Shown here: piece after piece, positions 1-10,800 of the stretch
Numbering within the stretch: the first letter of the stretch is position 1
Layout of the letters: every line of letters begins with the position of its first letter
Assembly: GCA_020430865.1 (NCBI GenBank)
Contig: JAGQIY010000177.1
Span: forward strand, 1 to 19,145
DNA: 19,145 bases
Direction of reading: 5' to 3'
Origin: Myxococcales bacterium
Lineage (GTDB): Bacteria > Myxococcota > Polyangia > Polyangiales > Polyangiaceae
Notes under the pieces: generated by a model
What the model was told of the DNA's origin: nothing
The model's input: the letters and a program-made list of their open reading frames with translations, nothing else
Databases searched by the model: none
Program-made: the position numbers and the translations under genes

Positions 1-21
1 GACGCATTCAAGGCGCTGTGA
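1..21 (+). CDS. 3' end of an upstream gene (partial)
   Basis: Frame 1 reads D-A-F-K-A-L and then TGA at 19-21, followed by a long stretch with no good coding signal. The six codons are compatible with the C-terminal helix of an upstream protein, but nothing more can be said. It could equally be chance, because the window opens only 18 bases before the stop. Confidence 0.35.
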   Translation, partial: DAFKAL

Positions 22-540
22 AGACGGCTTCGAGCAAGCGCGCGGTCGGCGTCTTGGAACGCTGCTCGTGGGTGACGTGCGGCGGCTCGAGCAGTGTGCT
101 CAGAAGAGCTTACTGCGGGCGGAATCGAAGCGGCATCGAGGTGACGGAACTAGCCGCGGAAGCGCGTGATCCAGCGGAGATCCTAGCGCGATCCGCCTTT
201 ACTTCGCTCGTGCCGTCTGCCTATGCTTCGGGCCTCTTGGAGCGGGAACGAGCGCCGTGGATAGGCGCGAAACCAGCGCGATGTTTGTTGTTTGTTCGAA
301 CCGTCGGAGGCTCGAACTCGGTTGCTCGCGGCGCCCGACAACGGTCGTCCGTGAGCGGTTTCAGGCGCCCACGGCTGTGCTGCTGGGCGGTGCCTCTTCG
401 GGAGGCGAATCGGTTGATCGCGCCGCCGTCGGCGTGACGAACACGCTTAGCGACTAGTTTGAGCTGACCGCGCAGGGGCGTTGCTTGATAGCCATGCTGG
501 TTGGTAAGCGTGAGGAAGAACAGAGAAGGGTGAGCTCGCG
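22..540. other. 519 bp intergenic stretch, no convincing gene
   Basis: No open frame here looks like a protein. The longest rightward frame (18-437) is rich in Arg, Ser, Cys and Trp without domain logic, and its composition differs from every neighbouring protein. A small GC hairpin lies at 421-434 (arms CGCCG/CGGCG, loop 4). The final 60 bp are purine-rich and should hold the promoter and leader of the TPR lipoprotein. I could not identify a well-spaced -35/-10 pair: TTGAGC at 459-464 and TTGATA at 485-490 are 20 bp apart, which is too long. Confidence 0.55.
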
Positions 541-1461
541 ATGAAAGTGTTGTCGAAGTTCGTGGCGGGAGCTTTGGGCTTCAGCCTCTTGCTGGGGGTG
601 ACGGGGTGTAACCGTGACCACATCGAGGCGATCAACCTCTCCAACGAAGGTGACAAGGCCTACCGAGTCAACGTCGAAGGGGCGATCTCCAAGTACGAGC
701 AGGCCACTCAGCTCGACCCGACGAACCACCGCATCCTCTGGAAGCTGGCCAAGGCGTACGAGCGCAAGGAGGACTGGGACAAGGTCGCGTCCACGGCCTC
801 TCGCGCCGTACAGATTGCGCCCGACTTCGCGAACTACTGGTACAAGCGCGGCTTCGCGTTGATGCAGCTCGCTCGCGCCGGGGACAAGGATCGCTACGAG
901 GAGGCGAAGGAGCCTCTGAAGAAGTGCATCGAGAAGGACCCGAACTACGCCGAGTGCTACCACGAACTCGCTGAGGCGGATCTGTGGACCGACGATCTGC
1001 AAGGTGCGGTCGAGAACTACAGCAAGGCGATCGAGCACGATCCCACGGTGGGCTACTTCTATGCGCCGCTGGCGGACGTCTACGTCACCTTGCGGCTGTA
1101 CGACGAGGCGGAGAAGGTGCTGAAGGAAGCCACGCGGCTCCTGCAGCCCACGGAGAAGAACGCGAACTATCTCCACGCCTCCTACGTCCTGATGGCCAAG
1201 GTCTATCAGGCCAAGGGCGACAACGCGGCGATGATCACCGCCCTCGAGAAAGCCCATGAGATCGGCGGCGACAAGCACGCGGAGGACAAGTTCTTCTTGG
1301 GCTCCGCGTACGCCACCAAGGAACCGCCGAACAAGGAGAAGGCGGTGCGCCTGCTGAACAGCTTCAGCAAGACGTCGTGTCGCGGGGCGAAAGCCAAGCA
1401 GTTCAAGGAGCAGTGTCAGGCAGCTCAGGATCTCATCCAGAAGCTCGGAGGAGCCAACTGA
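541..1461 (+). CDS. TPR-repeat lipoprotein, 306 aa
   Basis: This is probably an envelope scaffold that binds partner proteins through TPR superhelix grooves. Residues 1-23 form a lipoprotein signal: MKVLSK, a hydrophobic core (FVAGALGFSLLLG), and lipobox V-T-G-C with the acylated Cys at residue 23. Asn follows the Cys, so there is no Asp+2 inner-membrane retention signal; outer-membrane sorting is possible but unproven. The mature part contains about six or seven TPR-like helix pairs from residue 34 to about 275, with typical cores such as AISKYEQATQLDP (48-60) and AVENYSKAIEHDP (156-168). A Cys pair (C280, C292) near the C-terminus could form a disulfide. The ATG at 541 is preceded by GGTGAG six bases upstream, a moderate ribosome site, and it is the only start giving the signal peptide intact. 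The next gene downstream also encodes TPRs, but a 430 bp gap separates them. Myxococcus AglT/GltE is a TPR lipoprotein too; orthology is not shown. Confidence 0.93.
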   Translation: MKVLSKFVAGALGFSLLLGVTGCNRDHIEAINLSNEGDKAYRVNVEGAISKYEQATQLDPTNHRILWKLAKAYERKEDWDKVASTASRAVQIAPDFANYWYKRGFALMQLARAGDKDRYEEAKEPLKKCIEKDPNYAECYHELAEADLWTDDLQGAVENYSKAIEHDPTVGYFYAPLADVYVTLRLYDEAEKVLKEATRLLQPTEKNANYLHASYVLMAKVYQAKGDNAAMITALEKAHEIGGDKHAEDKFFLGSAYATKEPPNKEKAVRLLNSFSKTSCRGAKAKQFKEQCQAAQDLIQKLGGAN

Positions 1462-1535
1462 CACGTTTTACCGTGTGTGAATTGCCTGTCGAACCTGGCG
1501 TACTGCGAGCAGCGACCGCCGGGCGTAGTCTGGAG

Positions 1536-1553
1536 GCCCCATCGAGTTGGGGC
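1536..1553 (+). terminator. possible terminator after the TPR lipoprotein gene
   Basis: Perfect inverted repeat GCCCCA / TGGGGC (1536-1541 and 1548-1553) with a 6-base loop, 75 bp after the stop codon. There is no T-tract, so it is at best a weak intrinsic terminator. Confidence 0.3.
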
Positions 1554-1820
1554 TCGGACGGCGCCCGGCGCTCGTCCATTGCAGGGTCGGATTTCGCGTC
1601 TGATCACGGCTCCGACGTGGGACCACGCCCGCAGCACCCGACGGTCGTCGTCACGACTGACAGCCCCAGAGTTCTCCCTGAGCGCGCATCTGGTCACGCC
1701 TCCCCGGCCAGCCAGCGCGACGCTCAGCCCCGGAGATTGGGCCAGATCGGCCTCACCTCCAACAAACCGAACAAGTTCGCTATTTTTGGCGCGAGGCTCG
1801 CTGTAGTCTCGTGCGACAGT

Positions 1821-1836
1821 TGTGGGGTCACCCACA
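1821..1836 (+). promoter_or_regulatory. small hairpin in the leader of the giant TPR gene
   Basis: TGTGGG (1821-1826), loop GTCA, CCCACA (1831-1836), ending 55 bases before the ATG at 1892. It would lie in the 5' untranslated region if transcription starts in the AT-rich patch near 1790. A chance hairpin is quite possible. Confidence 0.2.
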
Positions 1837-1883
1837 CCCCCTGAGCGGAACCCGCGGTCGCTCCGTTCCCGCACAGTGCCCCC

Positions 1884-1890
1884 GAGGAAG
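1884..1890 (+). promoter_or_regulatory. ribosome binding site that decides the giant gene's start
   Basis: GAGGAAG at 1884-1890 sits just ahead of ATG 1892; GAGG ends four bases before the start. Spacing is short but usable. The upstream in-frame GTG at 1811 has no comparable site and would add 27 residues rich in Arg, Gly, His and Pro, unlike the helical protein that follows. Confidence 0.55.
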
Positions 1891-1891
1891 C

Positions 1892-4800
1892 ATGGATCTA
1901 GAGGCGCGTCTCAATAACCTGGAGAACTCCCACGAGTGGCATGCCATGGTCGAGGCCCTTGAACAGGGAATCGCCGGCGCCCAAGACGATGGGGTCAAGG
2001 CACAGCTTCACCTGAAGCTGGGTCGCTTGTTGCGTGATCGCTTCTTGCAAGGCGTCAAAGCACTCAAGCACTTCCAGGACGCTTTCAAGCTCAACAACCA
2101 GCTCACGGAGGCGCTCGAGGAAGCGCGCTCGGTCTACTGGGAGTTGGGCAAGCTCAACATGGTGCAGAAGCTGCTCGAGTTGCAGCTCAAGAACACCTCG
2201 GATGACGCCGCCGGTTCGGAGCTGTGCGTCCTTCTGGGCGACGTGCTGACCGACCAGGGCGACTACGATCGAGCGACCGAGGCCTACGCCAAGGCGCTCC
2301 AGCTTGCCGCGGGGCAACCCAGTCGGGCGAGCCAGATGCTGGAAGACGTACAGGTCGCGCCCGACCAGTGGCAGGATCACATCGGCACGCTACTACGGTC
2401 GGCGCATGGTGCGGACGACGCCAACGGGAAGGCGATCGCATTCCTCCGGGCGTCCCGCGTGGCCAGTCGCTTCGCCCCCGAAGAGGTCGAAGGGATCCTG
2501 GGGCAGGCCTACGCAGCGGATCCCTCCGGAACCGTTTCCGGTGCCCTCTTCGAGGGTTTCCTGGTGTCTCAGGATCGGACCGACTCAATCGTCGAGGCCC
2601 AGCGCAAGGTACTCGACTCCGACCTGGATGCGGCAACCAAGGCCGCGGTGGCCTACCGCTTCGGGGTGCGTTGGGCGACGCGTCACCAGAACCTGGATCT
2701 GGCCAAGAAGCTGTTCGAGGAATCGCTGAAGGCCGACCCGACGCGCGACGACGCGTTCAACTGCCTGCGAGAGATCTATGCCGCCGAGGGCAACACGGCT
2801 CGCAGTCTCGAGCTGGCGGAGCAAGTCGCTTCGAGTACGAACGGTGTGAATCACGCGGCGGCGCTGGCCGCAGCCGGGAGCATTGCCTGGCGGCAACAAG
2901 GCGACCTGATCCGGGCTCGAGGGTATTTCGAGCAACTGGCAGGTGTCTTCCCTACTCATCCAGCTTTGAAGGCGTTCGAGGCTCAGATCGGTGAAGAACT
3001 CGCTCCAGGAGATGCGGGGGCGGTCGTCGCGCAGGCCGAGGCCGACGAAGAGCTGGTGGTCGAGGAAGCAGGAGACGAGACCTCCGCGGCCGACCAGGCC
3101 GTGGATGAGGCTGGCGCTCCCGACGAGGCGGCGCTGGAGGTCGTCGAAGAGGAGCTGCCTGCCGAAGAGCTGGCCGACGTGCAGGAAGCGGATGATATCC
3201 CCGCGGAAGCTACGGGCGGCGACGAGGCCAAGATCGCGGAGCTGCGTGACCAGCTGGCCAAACAGGAAGAAGCCAAGCGCTATCACGAGTACGTGAAGAC
3301 TCTGATCGAGCTCGGTGACGAGGTGCAAGATCCTGTCGAGAGGGTGGAACTCTACACTCAGGCAGCCGACCTCTACGTCAACAAGTTCGTCAACCAGGCC
3401 GAGGCGGTGAAGACCTACGAGAAGGTGCTCGAGGTCGATCCGCAGAACGACGGCGCCATCGAGTACCTGCGGGGCATGTACGAGAAGCGGCGCGACTGGG
3501 AGAAGCTGATCGCGCTGCAGAAGTCGCAGGCCGACTTCCTGCCCGCTGGTCCCGAGCGCACCGCAGCCTACAAGGAGATGGCTCAGCTCGCGACCGAGCG
3601 CGTGAAGAAACCCGACGTGTGTATCGACCTTTGGGCCGTCGTGTTGAACAACGACCCGGACGACGTCGACGCACTGGGCTCCCTGGCGCAGCTCTACGAG
3701 CGCGCGCGCGACTACGAGAAGCTGGCCGATGTGCTGGAGAAGCAGGCCGATCTCACCTTCGACACCAAAGAGAAGATCGACATCCTGACCAAGCTGGGGC
3801 AGGTCACCGGGGATCGTCTCAAGGACGACGAGCGCGCGGTGGAAGCCTACCGCACGCTGCTCACGCTCCAACCGGACGACCGCCGCGCTCAGGAGCAACT
3901 CAAGAAGCGCTACGTTGCCCTGGGGAGATGGGACGATCTCGAGACGTTCTACCAGGACAGCGGTAAGTGGGACGAGTTCATCCGAGTCCTGGAGAGCAAC
4001 GAGTCGAAGACCAAGGATCCCGAGCAGAGCATCAAGATGCTCATCAAGATCGCCGAGCTCTGGATGACCCAGAAGGGCAAACCCGATCGGGCGGCCCGCG
4101 CGTACGAGAAGATCCTCTCCCTCGATGAGCAGAACCTCGACGCTGCCGAGCGACTGATCCCGATCTACGAGTCCGCGAACAACCCCAAGGGGCTGAGCGG
4201 GGCGATCGAGGTCAAGCTGGTTCACGAACAGAACCCCTCCGAGCGCCTGGACTTGCTGCGTCAGGTCGCTGCCCTCTACGAGGGGCGGATCAACGACAAG
4301 ACGAAGGCCTTCGAGCGCTACCTGGCTGCGTTCGAGTTGGAACCCTCGGACGAGCAGTGTCAGACGGATGTCGAGCGAGCGGCTCAGCAGATCGGCAGCT
4401 GGGACGCTCTGATCAACAGCTACCGCGCGGCAATCGAGAGCCTCACCGAGAGCGGTGACGCGATGGGTGCGATCAACCTGCGCTTGCGCCTGGGTCGTGT
4501 GCTCGTCGAGGAAGTCCAGCGCGTGGACGAAGCGCTGATCGAGTACCGCGCGGTATACGAACTGGAGCCCGAGAACGCCCAGGCGCTGAGCGCACTCGAG
4601 GGGCTCTATGCTCAGACCGAGCGCTGGTCAGATTTGCTCGAGGTCTACGGCAAGAAGCGCGACCTCGCGGTCGAGCCGGAGGAGCGCAAGCAGATCCTGT
4701 ACGGCATCGCGCGCTTGCACGAGGAGCGCCTGAGCGCGCTGGATCAGGCGATCGAGACTTACCGTGCGGTACTGGAAGACGACCCCGTGGACACCACGGC

Positions 4801-7800
4801 GCTCGAGGCGCTGGATCGCCTCTACAGCCAGACCGAGAACTGGGGACCCTACGCCGAGATCTTGTCGCGTCGCATCGAACTCGATGTGGGAGAGAACGAG
4901 CTCATCGACCTCAAGTTCCGACTGGCAAAGACCCAGCTCGAACAGCTCGACGACCCTGCTGCAGCGCTGGAGAACTACCGCGAGATCCTGTTCCTGAATC
5001 AGGACCACGAGGGCGCCCGGGCTGCGCTGGAAGGGCTCCTGGAGCACGAGACGCTAAGGGGAGAAGCCGCGTCCATCCTCGAAGCGATCTACGAGGCCAG
5101 AGGGGACTGGACCAAGTTGATCCACGCGTTGGAGATCTTGGTCCTGGCCGCTCCCGACGTGGATCGCCAGGTGGAGCTTCTGAGGCGTATCGCGCAGACC
5201 TCCGCGAATCAGCTCGGCGATCTCGAGAAGGCGTTCGATGCCCAGGCCCGTGCCGTGAAGGCGGATCCCGCGCACGGAGATGCGCGCTACGAGTTCGAAG
5301 GGCTCGCCCAGCAGGCGAATGCTTGGGAGCAGCTGCTCACCATCTACTCGGAGGTCGCCGAGGGACTCTCCGACTCGGACCTCGCTCGCAGCTACTGGAT
5401 GCGCCTCGCGTCCATCGAGGAGCAGCTTGGGAAGGTGGACGAGGCTGCGAAGGGCTACGAGCGCGTGCTCGCGCTCGATCCCGGTGATGCCGAAGCGCTG
5501 CAAGCCATGGACGCGTTGTACCGCGGACACGAGAAGTGGAGCGAGCTGATCGGCGTGTATCGTCGCCGCATCGAGCTCACTCAGGACGGCAGTGAGCGCG
5601 AGGGCCTGTACGCGCAAATGGCGCAGGTTTACGAGGAGCGCCTCGGACAGCCCGCAGACGCCATCGGGGCCTACCGTGAGGTGCTGGCCCTCGATCCAGC
5701 CAGCCAAGTGGCTCTTCGAGCCCTCGATGGCCTGTTCAGCCGCCAGAGCATGTGGCCAGAGCTGGCCGAGAACCTGGAGACGCAGCTCGGCCTGGCGGAG
5801 ACCGAGGACGAGCAGCTTGGCCTGATGTTGCGCCTGTCCGCCTTGCGAGAGCAGCAGATGGGCTTGGTCGAGGCCGCCATCGAAGGCTACCGCGAGGTGC
5901 TGGAGCGCGATCCAACCAACCAGGCAGCACTGAGTTCCCTCGAGCGCCTCGGGCGCGACCAGGCGCATGAGCTGATGATCGCCGAGATCCTCGAGCCGCT
6001 CTATCGTCAGCAGGGCGACTTCCAGAAGCTGATCGGCGTTCACGAGGTCCAGGTGCGACGTGCGGACGACGTCAATCGTCGGGTCGAGCTGCTGCACCAG
6101 ATCGCAGAGCTGTACGAGGACGCAGCGGGCGATTCGAACGCCGCCTTCGATACCCTGGCGCGCGCGCTCGCGGCAGACCCAGCTCACGAGTTCACCCAGG
6201 AAGGTCTGGATCGCCTCGCGCGGACTACAGGTCGCTTCACCGATCTGGCGCGTGTGTTCGAGGACCTGGGTGCGCAGCAAGAGGACCCGGAGCTGGGCAG
6301 CCAGCTCTATACCTTCGCCGCGCGCGTCTTCGTGAACGATGTGGGCGACGTGGATCGCGGCATCGAGCTGTTCCGCAAGGTACTGAGCATCGATCCCATG
6401 AACCTCGCCGCGGCTGAGTCGCTGCAGACCTTGTTCCATAGCACCGAGCGCTACTCGGACATGTCGCTGATCCTTCAGCGCAAGGCGCAGATCCTCGAGG
6501 ATATGGATGCCCAGAAAGAGGCGCTGTATCAGTCTGCGACCCTCGAGGAGGAGGTGCTGGACCGCAAGGAAAACGCCATCGGCGTCTATCAGAAGATCCT
6601 CGAGATCGACCCCGAGGACCTGCGAAGCGTGGACGCGCTGATCAACCTGTTCCTGGGTCTGTCGCGGTGGGAGGAACTGCTCGGCGTCTACAGCAAGAAG
6701 GCCGACTTGGTGATGGATACGGAGGAGCGCAAGCTCATCTACTACCAGGTCGGAGCGGTCTACGAGCGTGAGCTGTCCGATGTGACCCGAGCCATCGACA
6801 CGTATCAGCGCGTGCTCGAGCTCGATCCTGACGATCTGACGGCGCTGGGTCGACTCGACGTGCTGTACCAGAGCACCCAGAACTGGTCGGAGCTGCTCAG
6901 CGTGCTGACCCATGAGAGCGAGCTCACGGCGGACCCCGCGGAGGCGATCAGCTACCAGTACCGGATCGCCGAGCTGTACGAGAAGCACCTGGACGACGTC
7001 GCCAGGGCGGTTGAGCTCTACCGCGACATCCTGGGTATCCAGCCAGACCACGAGCCCACCTTGGCGGCCCTCGAAGGCATCAAGAACGGTGAGGTCGAGG
7101 CGCTCCTGGCCTCCAGCGTCTTGGAGCCTGTCTACGACGCCATGGGCGAGTGGGCGCGCCTCATCAGTGTGCTCGAGGTCCAGGTCCGGTTCGCGGACGA
7201 TCCCTTCAGCAAGGTGGACTTGCTCCACCGCATTGCGCGCCTCTACGAGGAGAACCTGGGACAGCACGCCGACGCGTTCCAGACGTATGCGCGCGCTGTG
7301 GCGGCGGACAACCAGAACGAGGAGTCCCTGGGGTCCCTCGAGCGGCTCGCGATGACCATCGAGCGTTGGCCCGCGGTGGCGGAGCTGTACGACCAGCAGC
7401 TCGCGACCTTGACCGACGAGCCAGAGCGCCTGGTGGAGCTTGGACTGCGTGTGGCGCAGGTCTACGAGGTTCAGCTCGAGGACGTCGACAGTGCGATCGC
7501 CCGCTACCGCAAGGTGCTCGAAGCCGACCCAGAGAACCAGAGCGCCGTGCGCTCGCTGGATCGTCTCTTCTCGCAGTCGGAGCGTTGGGCGGAGCTAGCG
7601 GACGTGCTGACCCGAGAGGCCGAGATCGGTCAGACCCCAGACGAGATCCTGGAGTTCAAGTATCGCCTCGGTCAGGTGTACCAGATGCGGCTCAACGATC
7701 TGGATCGCGCGATCGACGCCTATCGAGAGGTCATCGGTGCGGCGCCCGAGCACGTGGAGACCCTGGAGGCGCTGGAGTCTCTCTTCGCCATGGGCACGAA

Positions 7801-10800
7801 GCAGCTCGAGATCGCCGAGATCCTGGAGCCGCTCTACCAGTCCACCGCGGAGTGGGAGAAGTTGATCCGCGTTCACGAGGCTCAGCTCGCCCACACCCAG
7901 GACGCGGACGAGCGCATGAACATGTACTACCGCATCGCAGAGGATGCGGAAGAGCGTTTGATGGATCCCTATCAGGCGTTCAACGTGTACGTGCGCGCGA
8001 TCAAGGAGCGTCCGCTCGACGAGCGCACGGGTGAGGACATCGAACGCCTCGCCGCGATGATCGACGGTGGCTGGGAGCAGCTCGCGAATGCCTACGCCGA
8101 CGTGCTTGGCATCGAAGGACTCCCGGTGGAGACACAGGCTGCAGTCGGAAAGCGGCTGGCACGGGTGTTCGAAGAGGAGCTGGCGGATGTGACGAAGGCG
8201 GAGGAGACTTACCGCTACGTCTTGTCGGTTGCACCTGGTGACCAGGACTCGCTCGCCAACCTCGACCGCATCTACTCCTCCCTGGAGCAGTACGCGGAGC
8301 TCGCTGGAGTCCTGGAGCAGCGCGCGGTCGGCGCGGAAGAGCACGAGCAAGTCGAGCTGTGGGGACGTCTGGGGCAGGTGTACGAGGAGGCGCTGCAGCG
8401 CATCCCGGATGCCATCCGCGCGTACCGCAAGATCTTCGACGAGCTGGAGCCAAGCAACGAGGAAGCCATCGCCGCTCTGGGGCGCATCTACGAGCAGACC
8501 GAGGACTGGGAAGCCCTGAACAAGGTCTACGAGCGTGAGATGGAGACGGCTGTTGGCGACGTCGCGGAGGCGGAGATCCGCGCCAAGATGGCGCACCTGG
8601 CTGCTTCTCGCTTGGGTCGCATCGATGACGCGGTCGAAGGCTGGAAGCGGGTGCTCGACTTGCGGGGTGAGGATCCCGAGGCCCTCAACGCTCTGGCGGG
8701 CCTGTATCAGCACTTGGGCCAGTGGGCGGAGCTCACCGACGTTCTCGAGCGTCAGTTCGACATCGCCGAGGACGACGAGGAGCGCGTCAACGTGCTCACC
8801 AATCGCGCACGTCTGTTCATCGAACAGCTCGGCCGGGACGATGAGGCGCTCGAGACCTGGCAGCGTGTGCTGGACATCGACTATGCGAACCTCCCCGCGC
8901 TGCGCGCCGTCGCTCAGATCTGGCGCACGCGAGAAGACGCACAGGAGTTGGTCAGCGCTCTCCACGCGATGATCGATCGGGCTGCGGCGTTGCTCGAGGC
9001 CGACGAACTCAAGGAGGTCTACCGCGAGCTAGGTCAGACCTACGGCGTCAAGCTGGAGCAGCCGTACGACGCGGCAGACGCCTGGCGTCAGCTGCTCGAG
9101 GTCGATCCCTTCGACTTCGAGGCCATGGCGGAGCTCGAGAAGATCTACCGCCTCGACGAGAAGTGGCCCGAGGTCGTCGACGTGAAGATGCAGCGCGCGG
9201 AGGCCCTGCAGGAGCCCGAGGAGAAGATCCGCGAGCTACTCGAGGTCACCCAGATCTGGAAGAAGGAGGTCAACGACTACGATCAGGCCACGGCCGCCTT
9301 CGAGAAGATCCTGACCATCGATCCCGCCCATACCGAGGCCTTCGAGGCGCTGGAGCGTCTCCACACGGCAGCGGGCCGCTGGGAACCGCTGATCGAGCTG
9401 TACCTGAACCGTCTCGAGACCCGGGAGGACGTGGACGAACGTGGCGATCTCCTGCGGCGCATCGCGCAGGTCTGCGAAGTCCATCTCCAGGATCCGGATC
9501 AGGCGTTCGTGGGCTTGCTCGAGGCCTTCGGAGAGAACTACTCGGACGACGAAACCGTGCGCTACCTCGAGCGCATGGCCCAGCAGACCAACCGCTGGCC
9601 CGAGCTGATCCAGAACGCCAATCAGTGGCTCCAGGAGACCGAAGATCCGCAGCAGAAGATCATGCTCTGCCTGCGTCTCGGCAAGTGGTACGGCGAGGAC
9701 CTGGGGCACTTCGACTACGCGAAGCCCTACTACGCCCAGATCATGCAGCTCGACCCGAACAACGTTCAGGTCTTGCGGCAGATGGCCAACATCCACCGCA
9801 TCGGTGCCCAGTGGCAGAAGATGGGCGAGATGCTGACTCGTGCGTTGGACGTCGCGGTGAGCAGCGAAGATCGCAAGGCCATCCTGTGCGACCTCGGTGA
9901 GCTTCTCGACAAGCACATGGGCGAGACGGACAAGGGGATCTCGTTCTACAAGCGGGCGCTCGAAGTCGATCCGCTGTGCATGCCTGCGCTCGAAGCGCTC
10001 GAGCGCATCTATGACGAGCGGGGTAACCATCAAGAGCTGGTCGAGATTCTGAGCCGCAAGGTGCAAGGCCTCGAGGACTCGGATCGCATCGCTCAACACA
10101 AGCTCCGGATGGGCGGTCTGTACGAGACGGCGCTGGGCGACTTGGAGCGAGCCGGGCGTCAGTACCGCGAGGTACTGGAACTCGACGGCGGCAACCTCTT
10201 TGCGATGCGCGGCCTGGAGCGGATCTACGAGGCGACCCAGAACTGGAACGAGTTGGTCGACGTGCTCGAGCGTCAGCTCGACGTCGTCGAGACCGAGCGA
10301 GAGCGAGTGAGTGTGTTGCTCAAGCTGGCGTTGATCCAGGAGGAGCAGTTCCTCAAGGCAGACATCGCCGCGCAGCGCCTGGAGCAAGCGCTGGAGATCG
10401 ACCCGGCGGACGCCCGGGCGTATGTCGCTCTCGAGCGCTGCTATCGTCGCCTGAAGCAGTGGCTCGACCTCATCAACACCTACGAGCGTCACATCAGCGA
10501 GGCGGCTTCGACCGACGACAAGATCGAGCTCTACGGTCAGATCGCTCAAGTCTACAGCGACGAGGTGGGTGATACGGATCGCGCCATCGACGCCTATCAG
10601 AACATCGTCGATCTCGATGACACCAACATCCCAGCGCTCGAGGCGTTGAGTCGGCTGTACGAGAAGCAAGAAGATCCGGCGCGCGCCATCGAGAACATGA
10701 CGCGAGTCGCCGATCTGACCACGGACGGCGGCCAGCGCGTGGAGATGTATTTCCGCATCGGCACCGCGCTCGAGCAGCAGCTGGGCGACCGCATCACCGC

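Larger units (their letters stand above)
1462..1891. other. 430 bp gap before the giant TPR gene
   Basis: No supported gene. Short frames on both strands (for example 1425-1874 leftward and 1477-1806 rightward) have random composition. The stretch holds a terminator-like hairpin at 1536-1553, an AT-rich patch around 1757-1790 that is the likeliest promoter area for the giant gene, and a small hairpin at 1821-1836. The two TPR genes therefore need not be co-transcribed. Confidence 0.5.

Noticed and set aside
285..335. tRNA T-loop-like GTTCGAACC
   Set aside because: Flanking bases do not form a T-stem, and no acceptor or anticodon arm can be drawn around it.
18..437. 139-residue rightward frame at the left edge
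   Set aside because: No domain or ribosome site; random-like Arg/Ser/Cys/Trp content.
454..1464. 336-residue leftward frame across the TPR lipoprotein gene
   Set aside because: Exact shadow of a well-supported gene; composition typical of antisense GC-rich DNA.
1811..1891. Upstream GTG start for the giant TPR gene
   Set aside because: The extra 27 residues are Arg/Gly/His/Pro-rich, have no ribosome site, and overlap a hairpin; ATG 1892 has GAGGAAG just upstream.
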